The notes: generated by a model not told the origin, from the letters alone. DNA of 64,000 bases from Saprospiraceae bacterium (GCA_016710265.1 JADJJL010000001.1:1054001-1118000); one strand, 5' to 3'. Positions 1-10,059 are shown, counted from the stretch's first letter. A program made the numbers and translations.

Positions 1-11
1 GATTTATAGAT

Positions 12-42
12 AAAAAGCCTGTCCTCTTGGATGGGCTTTTTT
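12..42. terminator. Rho-independent terminator at window start
   Basis: An imperfect hairpin has arms AAAAAGCCTGTCC and GGATGGGCTTTTT around a 4-base loop, and ends in a T-run. It probably ends a gene lying before the window, upstream of phaC. An A-run on one side and a T-run on the other let it work in either direction. Confidence 0.65.
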
Positions 43-59
43 AATTTCAGTATTTTGAT

Positions 60-67
60 TATATTTG
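60..67 (+). promoter_or_regulatory. -7 box of phaC promoter
   Basis: TATATTTG matches the Bacteroidota -7 consensus TAnnTTTG and lies 21 nt before the phaC ATG. No good -33 TTTG is seen at the usual distance, so this rests on one box. Confidence 0.5.
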
Positions 68-88
68 CGGCCTGAATAAAAACAAACC

Positions 89-1141
89 ATGGTTAATACG
101 AACTCAGTCTTTTCAGAATTTGTCGAAATAGGAGAAAAAATCAGAAAAGGATACAACACCCTCAAATCTATCGAAGAGGTAGAAGTTGCAACCACCCCAA
201 AAGAGTTGGTTTGGTCCTGTGATAAGGTAAAAATGTTCCACTATCTGCGAGATACGCCAGCCAAAACCAAAATACCAGTCTTGGTTTCCTTTGCAATGAT
301 GAATCGTCATGATGTGCTGGATCTGCAGCCAGACCGCAGCCTTATGAAAAAATTGTTGGATGAGGGTTTGGATATTTATATCATGGATTGGGGATATCCA
401 AGCAAAGCAGACCGTTATTTAACCATGGAGGATTATATCCTGGGATACATGAGTGATGCGGTCGATTTTATTAGAAAAACGCACAAAGTGGACAAAATCC
501 ACAAAATGGGAATCTGCCAGGGAGGCTTATTTAGCATGATTTATGCGTCTATTCATCCTGAAAAATTAAAAACCCTGACGACCTATGTTGCACCTTATGA
601 CTTTACGGATTCTCATTGCAATATGCTTTTCAAATGGACCCAATACGTCGATGCAGACACGATGGCTGACACACAGGGAATCATCAGCGCAGATATGCTC
701 AACAATGCATTCAGTATGCTTAAACCGAGCATGGACTTTGCCAAGTTTTTTGGTGTATTGGAAATGATGGAGGATAGAGAAAAGTTGATGAATTTCCTTC
801 GCATGGAAAAGTGGAAAGCAGATTGTCCGGATATGTCCGGTGAGATGTATCGCAAATACATCAAAGACCTTTTCCGAGATAACAAACTCATCAAAGGAGA
901 ATTGGAGCTTGATGGCAAGAAAGTGGATCTAAAGAATATGACCGTTCCTTTTCTCAATGTATATGCCACTGAAGACAACATAATTCCTAATAATTCTACG
1001 ATTGCTGTGATGGACCACATTGGAAGCAAGGACAAGCAACTTTATGCCTTTCCGGGAGGCCACATTGGAGTTTTTGTTGGAGCTAAATCTCAAAAAGAAT
1101 TGGCACCGGCAGTCGCCAAATGGGTGGTGGAGAGGAGTTGA
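89..1141 (+). CDS. phaC: Class III poly(3-hydroxyalkanoate) synthase, catalytic subunit PhaC
   Basis: This enzyme polymerises (R)-3-hydroxyacyl-CoA into PHA storage granules in the cytoplasm. It is a 350-residue alpha/beta-hydrolase-fold protein, close to the ~355 residues usual for class III PhaC. The lipase-like box GICQGG places the nucleophile at Cys143. The triad is completed by Asp296 (YATEDN) and His325 (FPGGHIG). Each lies exactly six residues before the known Cys149/Asp302/His331 of the Allochromatium enzyme, so spacing is fully conserved. Class III synthases need a PhaE partner; no phaE is visible, and it may lie before the window. The gene follows a terminator and has its own -7 box, so it starts a transcription unit. 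It faces the T9SS cargo genes convergently. Class III is inferred from length and triad spacing. Confidence 0.9.
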   Translation: MVNTNSVFSEFVEIGEKIRKGYNTLKSIEEVEVATTPKELVWSCDKVKMFHYLRDTPAKTKIPVLVSFAMMNRHDVLDLQPDRSLMKKLLDEGLDIYIMDWGYPSKADRYLTMEDYILGYMSDAVDFIRKTHKVDKIHKMGICQGGLFSMIYASIHPEKLKTLTTYVAPYDFTDSHCNMLFKWTQYVDADTMADTQGIISADMLNNAFSMLKPSMDFAKFFGVLEMMEDREKLMNFLRMEKWKADCPDMSGEMYRKYIKDLFRDNKLIKGELELDGKKVDLKNMTVPFLNVYATEDNIIPNNSTIAVMDHIGSKDKQLYAFPGGHIGVFVGAKSQKELAPAVAKWVVERS

Positions 1142-1235
1142 ATTCTTCGGTCTTATCCTAATAGATCAGTCAAAATTTTCAATTTTTGATAATTAGAAAA
1201 TCGTCAAGTCGACAGAAATAAGATTAGCATTCAAA

Positions 1236-3542
1236 TTATTTTCTGAGCTTTATTAATTTTTTCGTGTGACTTCTTTTTCCATTCACATCAACAGACAGGT
1301 AGTATAAGCCATCGGCAAAATGAGCCATTTCAATTTTGCTGATTTTATCTCTTAAAATGCCTTCTTTTAAAATTTGCCCGAAGGGATTCAGTATTTTCCA
1401 AGTTAAGGCTGTAGATATCAAATAGTAATCTGGGATTTCAATCTGGAATTCTTCATTAAATGGAAGTGGAGAAATTATGGCTTTAGAAATCATGTCATGA
1501 ATTATTTCCTCAATGGATTTCTTTTTGTTTTTATATGTGATGAATGTATTTAAAGTTGTATTTGTGGTGATTGGGCTGTTGTTATCAAATATTATATCAG
1601 CAGAATTGTAAATGAGATCAAAGTCATTAAGATTCTTTATAGGTTTAATTTTGAATCTTGCAAATCCACGCGCGCCCAACGAATCTGTTTTTGAATCAGG
1701 CAAATTAACTTGTTCAAAATTAAAAATCAACTCTCTATTGGGTTTTATATAATATTTGCAAGGATGGCTTGATTCTAAAAACTCAAAGGATGATAGGTCA
1801 AGCTTGTCATCGATTCGATCGCTCAGCAAAACCGAAAATGCAGGATCGTTTCCTAAATTTTCAAAATCAATTGAGTAAATTATAGCTTGTGGTCCATAAA
1901 GTCTATTATTTAGTCCATTATATGGAGTTGCAGTCTTTTGATTAGGATCATATGCACAACGAACAATATTTTCGTACAGAAAGTCAATACTGTAATCTTT
2001 TGAATAGAATGTGTTTAAAATTCTTATTGGCTTGCCCTCAAAAATTTCAGTAGGCATCAGAACTTTTATTACAATGCTCATCCTATCTACAAGTGGATCC
2101 AACTGATTCACATTGACAATGTACTTTCCATCTCTAAAAACAAAAGGAAAATTCATTCCTCTAAATTTTAATATGGAGTCCAAAGTAATTTGCAGTTCTC
2201 CGGTCAGACTAGAAGTTCCAATATTGCTTAGTTCCAATACATATCTAGCTTCTTCATTGCACCTTGTACTTGATAAAAATCCAAATAATTCAGCAGAAAC
2301 TATTTCGTCTTTCGGGATAAAGGGTATGTCTTTATCTATTTGCACATTCCCTTTGTCAGAATAAATTTCATAAACAGAACCTGTTGCACTGGAAATTTGC
2401 CATAGTTCCGATTCTGATGATATTTGAATTGCTTTTTCTGGAAAACCAGAAATTTCCAACTTTCCGTCCTGATGAGTTCGGTAATAACAATGATCGCCTT
2501 CCAGTTTAATGGGAAAGTCAAATTTTGTTTCATCTGAATCCAATATCTCATTTCTGTTTTTATCATAAAAGCGAAAACCCGTAAATTCATAAACTGGATT
2601 TAATTCATTAACAAAGCTTGTTACAAATTCTAAATTTGAACTACTTAATGACTCTCCAATTTTATTTGAAACTTCCAAAATGAAGCCCATTAAAAAATTC
2701 CCTATAATGTCTGAATGAAAAGTCAAATCACCAGAAGAAAGATTCAAAGATACTGTTCCAGAATTACCCAAGGGTTGATCGTAGGAATATCCTGCACTGA
2801 ATGCTACATTAGTATATGGAGGTAAACAATTTCTTGGATCAGGCGTCACACCATCACAGTCTGTAGAACTACCACCTGGCCGACCTTCTGCCGATCCTGC
2901 TTTACCGCCCCCATGCTGTGGAGTTGTAAATTCTATTTTCAAGTCATTATTTAAAGATGATTGTTCGAATATATTAAGAGTTGTATCAACCCCTACATAG
3001 GCCAGTGGGAGATTTTTAAGATTAATGTGAGGACCCTCATGTGCCGTTTTTTGTCCTTTTGGACTGAGTATTATGCAAAGTATTGTGCCTCCGTCACCTC
3101 CATTTTCAATGTTGATTAAACTTTCTATCCGACAACACCTTTGGAATGCTATCATATATTCAGTATTGATTTGGGGTAGTTCATTTTTAAATTCATAAAC
3201 ACCCATTTCAAAGGCCGAGACCGTATTTTGATTGGAACAAATACGTTCTTCAAGAGGTAATTGGATTGTTTTAGAATACGTTTTAAAAATATATACAGAA
3301 GTCACAGAGACCCATCCTTGCGCAGTTTTTTTGTAAATCCCAACGTTTATAAACTCATCTATACCAGCTCCAGTGGAATTGAGATCTCTCATGGCATGCA
3401 TTGAGCCTTCAAGAGTAAAAGTGCCATTGATATTGGGAATTACTTTATAATTAATGTAACCGCCAACTTGGTGTTCGGCATCTGCGGGATTGATTGTCGC
3501 AACTAATATAAAAACAAAATGTAATATGTATTTTTTCATCAT
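1236..3542 (-). CDS. Secreted T9SS type A cargo protein with conserved-repeat (DUF7619/DUF11-like) region
   Basis: A 768-residue secreted protein with an N-terminal signal peptide ending near PADA-EHQVGG. The first ~200 residues resemble a module common in Saprospiraceae surface proteins that starts with HQVGGYINYK. A Cys pair occurs at QRCCR. Around residues 340-380 is an SdrD-like segment (FYDKNRNEILDSDE). Residues ~530-690 carry the DUF11/DUF7619-type repeat seen in many T9SS proteins (CAYDPNQKTATP, then DIIFDNNSPITTN). The last ~75 residues form a type A sorting domain (FADGLYYLSVD...KKLIKL). It is predicted to be exported by the Sec system and then T9SS, and anchored or released at the surface. 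Its ligand cannot be told. A Met one codon downstream is an equally good start. Confidence 0.75.
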   Translation of the reverse strand: MMKKYILHFVFILVATINPADAEHQVGGYINYKVIPNINGTFTLEGSMHAMRDLNSTGAGIDEFINVGIYKKTAQGWVSVTSVYIFKTYSKTIQLPLEERICSNQNTVSAFEMGVYEFKNELPQINTEYMIAFQRCCRIESLINIENGGDGGTILCIILSPKGQKTAHEGPHINLKNLPLAYVGVDTTLNIFEQSSLNNDLKIEFTTPQHGGGKAGSAEGRPGGSSTDCDGVTPDPRNCLPPYTNVAFSAGYSYDQPLGNSGTVSLNLSSGDLTFHSDIIGNFLMGFILEVSNKIGESLSSSNLEFVTSFVNELNPVYEFTGFRFYDKNRNEILDSDETKFDFPIKLEGDHCYYRTHQDGKLEISGFPEKAIQISSESELWQISSATGSVYEIYSDKGNVQIDKDIPFIPKDEIVSAELFGFLSSTRCNEEARYVLELSNIGTSSLTGELQITLDSILKFRGMNFPFVFRDGKYIVNVNQLDPLVDRMSIVIKVLMPTEIFEGKPIRILNTFYSKDYSIDFLYENIVRCAYDPNQKTATPYNGLNNRLYGPQAIIYSIDFENLGNDPAFSVLLSDRIDDKLDLSSFEFLESSHPCKYYIKPNRELIFNFEQVNLPDSKTDSLGARGFARFKIKPIKNLNDFDLIYNSADIIFDNNSPITTNTTLNTFITYKNKKKSIEEIIHDMISKAIISPLPFNEEFQIEIPDYYLISTALTWKILNPFGQILKEGILRDKISKIEMAHFADGLYYLSVDVNGKRSHTKKLIKLRK

Positions 3543-3743
3543 GATGAGCGTTTTAAATGTAAGAAAGTATAGGTTCGTTTGAATTATGCATACAGAATTA
3601 TATTAATAACGAAAACATAAAATATAAGCTGCAGAAATATACGTACAATTTTTAAGATTGAATCAAAGATTCTTTTGAACGATTGATGTGAAGTCACCAA
3701 AGCTCAAAAATAAATCCAATACTTTTTTCCATACGCCAACGAA

Positions 3744-6700
3744 TTAATCAACAATAAATAAACTTTTAGTCAAGGCATTATTTTTTCCAAATCTAAGTTC
3801 TACGAAATACAATCCAGGTAAGGCTACTCCTAGCTCAAGTATGGCCTCTGAATTGTTTGATAGATGGAACAAGTGTGGAATCTTTTTCCCATCAATTGAA
3901 TATACGCTTACATCTGAAATTTCTTCTTCAGAAAAATTCCAACTTAATGTGCATTTCCCGCTAAATGGATTAGGGTGGACATGAATTAGGTTTTCTTCAT
4001 TAGTTAATTCCTTTGTATTAGTTTGGTTTTGCTTTATTATTGTAATAGCTTTATTGGTAGCCAAAGGTTCATTGTAGTCAAACACTATACTTGCATAGTT
4101 TTCTATCTGATTATTGGAAACCCTATTCTTATTTGCTGCAATTTTGAAGCTAATAAAGCCATGACTGTTTTTTTCATCACTGGAACTATCTGGTAGATTT
4201 ATCATATCAAAATGAAATACAAGTTTACCATCATGCTCCTCAGTAGCATATTGATAAGGGTGGCTACTGCCTGTAATCTTCATGGTTTCTAAATGAAAAA
4301 GATTAATCGGCACAGAAATGTCTACAAATTCTGCAAGATAATTTCCTGTATTCTGAAACCTAATTTTGTATTCCAATTCCGTTTTGTTATCTAGCTCTTC
4401 AGGCGTTATTTGATGTCTATCCACTTGGATATCGTTTGGATCACAAGACGCTACAACTTTGCTTGTAATGTTAAAAGAATTGTCTGAATCATCGTAATCA
4501 CTTATAAAGTCATTTTTAGCCCAGCCCTTATGTTCAATTTGAGTACCAACAGTAATGTTCCTATCCAGAAACAATTCCACTCTGATTAATTGTTGATCTA
4601 AAGGTAAAAGGCTGTCCAACTGCCATTCCAGTGTATTTGTTATTTTGCTTTGATATGGAAAGTCTACAGAAATAAAATTAAAAATAGGATCATAGCTCAA
4701 GCTAACTTTTCCACTCCAAGGTTTAGCACTATGATTGGTCACCATGAGCGTGAGGAAATATTTAAATCCTGGTCTAGCAAGTGGCGATTCGTAGGCACTA
4801 ATACTCACATCATCGATATCATCGTCCATTTGGAAAGCAAACGCCAAGTCTTGTCCAGTAAGCGATAATGGGCGTTTATTTGGCACGAATTGACCGTGTT
4901 TAAACTGATGTGTGGTGACCAAAGTATCAGGACGGTTTGAAGTCATAAAAATCTGGTACTTGCCATCTTCATTGGTGGAAATATGTTTTTTCGATTTATC
5001 CAAAAACAAATAAGTGCCCCGTAATGCTTTATCGTCAGAATCAAAAGTATTGTTTTTATTTTTATCAAAAAACACTTGACCTTTTTGTTTCAAACCTTCA
5101 ATGTTAGCACCTCTTTCAATGACTCCAAAATAATAATTGGAAATAAAAAGTCTATCATCCAGAAGAGCAAGATCTGTTTTAATATTGCTGTAATCAGTAT
5201 AAAATTCATCTAAATAAAGATACCAATGTTCACCTTCGTCTTCAGATATCCACAAGCCATTTGAAAGATTCAGCATAAAATGGCCATCTGGCAATTTAAC
5301 CAAAGTTTTTGGTTCTTCTGGAATAGAACCTAAAGACACAGGAAGTTTATGAACTGGTTTCCATTCCTGATTTAACTTAGAATATTTATACAGAGTGGAA
5401 GAATAAAGACCATCTGAAATTAGAAATAAATGATTACCATCTGTAATGAGCCTTAAAAGACTTGGGTTATTATTGCTAATGAAGCTTAGATCTGAAAAAA
5501 GGGTCCAAGAATCAAGGTCAGTACTCGAAATAATTTTGTATAACGTTGAACCCGGATCTCTTACTAAAGCGAGGCCTTTTCCTTCAAATTTACTTAAATC
5601 TAATATATAGTTGTCCTTTCCGTTATATTGCGGTTTGTATTCATTCCAAGATTTTCCTTGATCATTGGTTATGATGGAAATCCCGTTATTAAGAATGATC
5701 TTATTTCCAATTTTTAATGAGGCTAGATGATCAAATGAAAAATGAAAAAAGTGGTTACCTATCGTAGAAGTATAAAAAGTGTTACCATTGTCTGATGAGA
5801 ATTTACACTCATATCCATATGAAAATGGAATTATTACAGTACTGTCCAAACAAATTACATGCCCTAAATTGTCTGAGCCAAGATAAACATAATCTTTCTC
5901 CCAGAGATTGACCTTTTTACTAAAACGACTTACAGAGTTCCAAGATGGACTAAAAAGATATTCGGAATTTTGAGCCAAATTCAAAGCTTTCTGGGAATAA
6001 ATACCATAGTTTAATCCCTTATATGTTTTGAATTGATCGTCTGAATAGAAAAGACCTTCGGTTAATTTATTCAAGACAATTTTGTTTCCGACTTGGATTA
6101 CTTCAGTAAAGTTGTGATCACCTAAATTGATGTGAGAGTGCCAGTGTACGCCTCGGTCTTTACTAATCATGATGACCTCATCCATTAAGTAAAAGAGGCT
6201 ATCTCCAAAATCTGCTATATTATAATCACTGTTGTATGCACTAATGTTGTTTGCAGACCAGTTTTCACCATTGTCTAAAGAAGTGTAACCATTTTTTCTG
6301 TCTCTAAGGACAATGCATGTTTGATTCGTTAAGTGGAAGTCATAGAAGTCTCCAGCTTGATAAATTAATGTCCACTCCACACCCGATATGGGTCGTCTAT
6401 AGATATGGTCATAGCTGGCCAAATAGAAAAATTGATCGTTAGCCCTTACCAAGCCTGGGTAAAAATTATTGGAAGGTAGGGTCAATTCTGACCATGACTG
6501 GCCTTTATCCTTTGATTCAAAAAGTTTTCTATCTTGAATGATGATTAAGACCCCCTTGCTATAGGCCATTTCAAAAATATGGTGTTCAGACATAGGTGTC
6601 TTGATTTCAGCCCAATGCACGCCTCCATCCTCACTATAGACTAATCCATACGATTGAGAAGCTATTGGACTATATGAAAGAAATTGTTCGTTCGCTTCGA

Positions 6701-6950
6701 AGCAGAAGCCAAGTGCCTCATAGAATTGAGGTAAGTTGTCCTCGATTCTGATCCAATTTTCTCCATTGTCAGCTGACTTGTAAAGTCCATTTGAAGTGGT
6801 CACATAACATATTCCATCTTGATTGTAAACATTGTATGCTCCTCCTCCATAAGGTCCTTTGGTGTGTTGGTAAATGGTGGATTGTGCAAATCCAATTTGA
6901 ATAGAAATGATACAAATCAGAAAATTTTTTAAAACAATATTTATTTTCAT
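3744..6950 (-). CDS. Secreted beta-propeller (BNR/Asp-box) protein with T9SS type A sorting domain
   Basis: A 1068-residue exported protein. The start is placed at MKINIVLKNF: it gives a clean signal peptide ending IGFAQ, and a TAnnTTTG box lies 8 nt upstream. Residues ~20-620 carry repeated Asp-box motifs (SADNGENW, SEDGGVHW, SKDKGQSW, SKDRGVHW, SEDEGEHW), the signature of sialidase/sortilin-type propellers. The catalytic Arg triad of a sialidase is not recognisable. An SdrD-like segment follows (FFDKNKNNTFDSDDKALRG), then a DUF7619-type conserved repeat (CDPNDIQVDRHQITPEE...VFDYNEPLATN), then a ~75-residue type A sorting domain (HPNPFSGKCTL...PGLYFVELRF). It is the largest of three propeller cargo proteins in the window. 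The ligand is unknown. Confidence 0.8.
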   Translation of the reverse strand: MKINIVLKNFLICIISIQIGFAQSTIYQHTKGPYGGGAYNVYNQDGICYVTTSNGLYKSADNGENWIRIEDNLPQFYEALGFCFEANEQFLSYSPIASQSYGLVYSEDGGVHWAEIKTPMSEHHIFEMAYSKGVLIIIQDRKLFESKDKGQSWSELTLPSNNFYPGLVRANDQFFYLASYDHIYRRPISGVEWTLIYQAGDFYDFHLTNQTCIVLRDRKNGYTSLDNGENWSANNISAYNSDYNIADFGDSLFYLMDEVIMISKDRGVHWHSHINLGDHNFTEVIQVGNKIVLNKLTEGLFYSDDQFKTYKGLNYGIYSQKALNLAQNSEYLFSPSWNSVSRFSKKVNLWEKDYVYLGSDNLGHVICLDSTVIIPFSYGYECKFSSDNGNTFYTSTIGNHFFHFSFDHLASLKIGNKIILNNGISIITNDQGKSWNEYKPQYNGKDNYILDLSKFEGKGLALVRDPGSTLYKIISSTDLDSWTLFSDLSFISNNNPSLLRLITDGNHLFLISDGLYSSTLYKYSKLNQEWKPVHKLPVSLGSIPEEPKTLVKLPDGHFMLNLSNGLWISEDEGEHWYLYLDEFYTDYSNIKTDLALLDDRLFISNYYFGVIERGANIEGLKQKGQVFFDKNKNNTFDSDDKALRGTYLFLDKSKKHISTNEDGKYQIFMTSNRPDTLVTTHQFKHGQFVPNKRPLSLTGQDLAFAFQMDDDIDDVSISAYESPLARPGFKYFLTLMVTNHSAKPWSGKVSLSYDPIFNFISVDFPYQSKITNTLEWQLDSLLPLDQQLIRVELFLDRNITVGTQIEHKGWAKNDFISDYDDSDNSFNITSKVVASCDPNDIQVDRHQITPEELDNKTELEYKIRFQNTGNYLAEFVDISVPINLFHLETMKITGSSHPYQYATEEHDGKLVFHFDMINLPDSSSDEKNSHGFISFKIAANKNRVSNNQIENYASIVFDYNEPLATNKAITIIKQNQTNTKELTNEENLIHVHPNPFSGKCTLSWNFSEEEISDVSVYSIDGKKIPHLFHLSNNSEAILELGVALPGLYFVELRFGKNNALTKSLFIVD

Positions 6951-6958
6951 ATTCAGGC

Positions 6959-6966
6959 CAAATTTA
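6959..6966 (-). promoter_or_regulatory. -7 box deciding the start of the 1068-residue propeller gene
   Basis: The minus strand reads TAAATTTG, 8 nt upstream of the ATG at 6950. A start at 6995 would lie upstream of the box and outside the transcript, so the 6950 start is preferred. The -33 element is poor. Confidence 0.5.
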
Positions 6967-7074
6967 TAGAATTTAAAAAGGCATATTAATTTCAATAGCG
7001 AAGATAATTATTAAATATTAATTTTCCCGGGTTTACATATTAGCTGCTTAAAATTAAATAGAAGTTTATCCGTA

Positions 7075-8988
7075 TTATTGAGATATAATGACCTTCTGAG
7101 TAATCCTTATGCCGTCTTGCATGATCAAGTTCAGAATATAAACTCCCCCAGGAAGTGTAGGTAATGAAAAACGATAGGATTCATTCTGTGTGTTTTCGAT
7201 CTCTAAATTAAACGACTGTCCAGAGATTGAAACGATACTTGCTCTGCTGATATCACCAGCATGTGCGGGAGGTATGATGAGCAGCTCTCTTTGCAATGGA
7301 TTGGGATAAATGACAATTTCCTCTGATTCAAGTTTGGGATTATTTACAGCAGTTGGAATTTTTTCATACAAGAAGACCATATTTTTAAAGAATGGTTGAT
7401 GAGAAGAATATATGGCTGATCGGGAGAATAACTGATCATCCAATTTTTGAATATACCATGATTCAAATCCCGCACCATGGTCTCTAAAACTATAGGAATA
7501 AAGAATATTAGAGCTTAGATCGTAATGCAGATCGTTTTCATCTCCATCGATTGGCAGAATGTTAAATTTACGCAAGAGTGTACCATCGTAAGTAAATTCA
7601 CATATAGATGAATTCTTTACAGTGAGTTTGTGCAGCAAAGGATGGATACGAAAACATTTGATGGGTTCAAGCAAAGAAATAAATTCTGTCGTTTGATTTT
7701 GTAAGGAAAATTTATCCAAACCTCCGGAACGCGGTATAAATATCAATTGATTCCATGGATCCAACTGAAATCTTGAATCTTGTTTCATATCTGGCCAACT
7801 ATAAATAGATTGGATGATTTGAGCGCTAAGATTGTAAGATGCAATTTGTTTGTTGTTAAAATCTGAGAAATAAATTTTGCCATTGAAAAAATCATATTCT
7901 AAATAGGCATTTTCAGCCAAATTACCGAAGTCAGCTATTTTTTGGATGCGTCTTTCTTTAAAGTCTATACTGTTAAGTTCTATTTGGTCAGTGATGGTAT
8001 TCCGGTCAAAATAAAATATTTTACCTGTCACTTGATCCACCGTAAACCAGGGGTATTCATAGGTCGGATACTGAAACAACTGTAATTTTAGTAGGTCACT
8101 TAAACAGAATGAATTATATCCAGGTCTATCTTTAAATAGAAATAGCCCACCTTCAGCATTAGAATAAGAAATTAAATGGCCATCAAATTTTTGGACCAAA
8201 ATATTTACTTGATGGTTTGTACTATCGAACACATAGAGTTGTGAAGAACTGTAAATACATAAACCCAGATCAGTGTACAAAAGACTAATTCCAGAAGAAG
8301 AAGGAAAAACGATGGAATCCGAAATAATTGGATTTCGGAGCGACTTATATAAGACAATATTCTTTCTGTTCAATTTGTAATAAAATCCATTGCGAACCGG
8401 ATCCCATGCAAAAACAGAGCTCTCATACATTTCATGGTTTAGAAAGATGGTGTCAGACCCTGTGATGACATAAGATTTTCCTTGTGTTCGATCATGAATA
8501 TACCAATTCCCATTCCATTCATCAAATGTAGTGATCGTTAAGCCTGTAAAGACTTTGACCAATCTGATCAAGCATTGTTTATAGTTTAATGCAAATACAC
8601 TGTCGGCTTTACTGAAAAAAATCTCGTCGCCCAGTATTCTGGGAAGAAGATATTCATGATCCATTTTTTGTTTACAGATCAAAATTTTATCACCGGTTTG
8701 TCTGTTCATTGAAATGATGGCGTATTGAAATGGATCATAGTACAAAAAATTAGAACTCAGATCGTCAAAACCAATGGGGACGATGGACTTGTAATATTCT
8801 TGCTTGTACTCTGCCAAATCGGTATTCAAGCTTTTGAGATTACCTGAGCCTCCAAAGTAAATTTTAGTTTGCGCAGATAAACAGAGGCCATAGCAGATAA
8901 ACAATACTACCAATTTGTGGCCTAAAGTGAGAAAATGAAAAGTATGCAATTGATAGTAAATTGAAAAAGGGGAGATATTATTCATCAT
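7075..8988 (-). CDS. Secreted T9SS type A cargo protein, probable beta-propeller
   Basis: A 637-residue exported protein with a hydrophobic segment ending LCLSA-Q. The stretch before it (MMNNISPFSIYYQLHTFH) is long for a signal peptide, so the true start may be further in. Residues ~40-540 contain repeated strand-rich units with phrases such as GKIYFSDF and GKIFYFDR, typical of YVTN/LDL-receptor-YWTD-like propellers. The last ~85 residues are a type A sorting domain (YPNPLQRELLI...PGGVYILNL...TQKVIIS). It follows the other minus-strand cargo genes without an obvious operon link. A degraded copy of its extreme 3' end lies just upstream at 9029-9070. Function unknown. Confidence 0.72.
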   Translation of the reverse strand: MMNNISPFSIYYQLHTFHFLTLGHKLVVLFICYGLCLSAQTKIYFGGSGNLKSLNTDLAEYKQEYYKSIVPIGFDDLSSNFLYYDPFQYAIISMNRQTGDKILICKQKMDHEYLLPRILGDEIFFSKADSVFALNYKQCLIRLVKVFTGLTITTFDEWNGNWYIHDRTQGKSYVITGSDTIFLNHEMYESSVFAWDPVRNGFYYKLNRKNIVLYKSLRNPIISDSIVFPSSSGISLLYTDLGLCIYSSSQLYVFDSTNHQVNILVQKFDGHLISYSNAEGGLFLFKDRPGYNSFCLSDLLKLQLFQYPTYEYPWFTVDQVTGKIFYFDRNTITDQIELNSIDFKERRIQKIADFGNLAENAYLEYDFFNGKIYFSDFNNKQIASYNLSAQIIQSIYSWPDMKQDSRFQLDPWNQLIFIPRSGGLDKFSLQNQTTEFISLLEPIKCFRIHPLLHKLTVKNSSICEFTYDGTLLRKFNILPIDGDENDLHYDLSSNILYSYSFRDHGAGFESWYIQKLDDQLFSRSAIYSSHQPFFKNMVFLYEKIPTAVNNPKLESEEIVIYPNPLQRELLIIPPAHAGDISRASIVSISGQSFNLEIENTQNESYRFSLPTLPGGVYILNLIMQDGIRITQKVIISQ

Positions 8989-9028
8989 CGTATTAATTTA
9001 TATTGAATATGAAATTGAATGTTTTCTT

Positions 9029-9070
9029 TTATGGAGCTATAATGACCTTCTGAGTATTCCTTTTTTGTAT
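9029..9070 (-). pseudogene. Relic of a T9SS C-terminal domain
   Basis: On the minus strand the frame reads IQKRNTQKVIIAP and then stop. This closely matches the last residues of the neighbouring 637-residue protein (GIRITQKVIISQ, stop). At DNA level about 28 of 32 bases match between 9031-9062 and 7076-7107. The frame continues open upstream for a short way (LSRIKNS) before AT-rich sequence. It looks like the remaining tail of a deleted or recombined paralogue. Confidence 0.6.
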
Positions 9071-9229
9071 AGAATTTTTGATCCTTGATAATGTAAAAAT
9101 AATTAGAATAAAAATTAATTTAGTTAAAATTATGTTAAAGTTTTAGGGCTGTTTGGAAGATTTAATGATTTATATTTTCAGGAAAGAATTAGAAAGGTTT
9201 AAAGGACTTTTTGAGGTTCATTAAATATT

Positions 9230-9237
9230 TACCTTTG
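9230..9237 (+). promoter_or_regulatory. -7 box upstream of methyltransferase gene
   Basis: TACCTTTG is a perfect TAnnTTTG with a TTTG about 16 nt upstream (9210-9213). It lies 6 nt before the ATG at 9244, so the mRNA would be nearly leaderless. Confidence 0.55.
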
Positions 9238-9243
9238 CGGCCT

Positions 9244-10044
9244 ATGGACCTACAGGATTATTTTAACATCAATCAAAAGCTCTGGGACAAGCGCACCGGA
9301 GTGCATGTGAAATCAGATTTTTACAAAACAGATGCAGTCATAGCTGGAGAGAGTTCCCTGACCGAAATAGAAAATTTTTATTTACCGGATGTGAGTGGAA
9401 AATCCTTGCTTCACTTACAATGCCATTTTGGGTTAGATACCATTTCACTCGCGCGTAAAGGAGCAAAATGCACTGGACTGGATTTTTCATCAGAAGCAAT
9501 ACAATTAGCGAGACAGTTGAGCGAGAAAGCAAAAGTGGATGTGCAGTTTGTGGAAGCCAATGTGTACGATCTTCCCAAACTCAATCTTGGTTTGTTTGAC
9601 ATGGTTTTTATCAGTTATGGTACAATTGGTTGGTTGCCTGATTTGGATCGGTGGGCTTCAGGTATTTCTAATTCGCTAAAGTCAGGAGGCCAATTTTATT
9701 TTGCAGAATTTCATCCTTGCCTTTATATGTTTGAATTCAACACGGGACAATTGGATTATTCTTATTTCAATACCGGAGAAGCTATTGAGGAATGGTGTGA
9801 ATCCAGTTACACAGGCACTGATGACAAGGTCAGCATGCCCTCCTGGTTTTGGCAACACTCCATCGAAGAAACCGTCAATGCATTGATCAAACATGGTCTG
9901 CAAATTGAATCTTTTCATGAAGTACCCTGGTCGCCGTACAATTGCTTTCCCAACATGAAAGAAATCCAGTCCGGTCGATACTATTATGGTCCTGAAAAAG
10001 CTAGAATTCCACATGTTTTAGTCATTAACGCCCGAAAAATCTGA
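9244..10044 (+). CDS. Class I SAM-dependent methyltransferase
   Basis: A 266-residue cytoplasmic methyltransferase of the Methyltransf_25/11 type. Motif I is the variant LLHLQCHFGLDT around residues 55-66, followed by the acidic ribose-binding residue in CTGLDFS and motif IV FDMVFISYGTIGWL. The C-terminal part has conserved aromatic residues (WFWQHSIEE, VPWSPYNCFP). This variant subgroup is widespread but its substrate is generally unknown. The start at 9244 is preferred to an upstream TTG at 9211 because the promoter box lies between them. The gene is followed 43 nt later by paaZ, which has its own -7 box. No partner suggests a substrate. Confidence 0.82.
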   Translation: MDLQDYFNINQKLWDKRTGVHVKSDFYKTDAVIAGESSLTEIENFYLPDVSGKSLLHLQCHFGLDTISLARKGAKCTGLDFSSEAIQLARQLSEKAKVDVQFVEANVYDLPKLNLGLFDMVFISYGTIGWLPDLDRWASGISNSLKSGGQFYFAEFHPCLYMFEFNTGQLDYSYFNTGEAIEEWCESSYTGTDDKVSMPSWFWQHSIEETVNALIKHGLQIESFHEVPWSPYNCFPNMKEIQSGRYYYGPEKARIPHVLVINARKI

Positions 10045-10059
10045 GTGCGTCATAATCTG

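Noticed and set aside
613..1035. 140-codon minus-strand frame inside phaC
   Set aside because: It is antisense to a gene with intact catalytic residues and has no promoter or family likeness.
3744..6950. Sialidase enzyme
   Set aside because: Asp-boxes are present but the Arg triad, Tyr and Glu of sialidases are not recognisable, so only a propeller fold is claimed.
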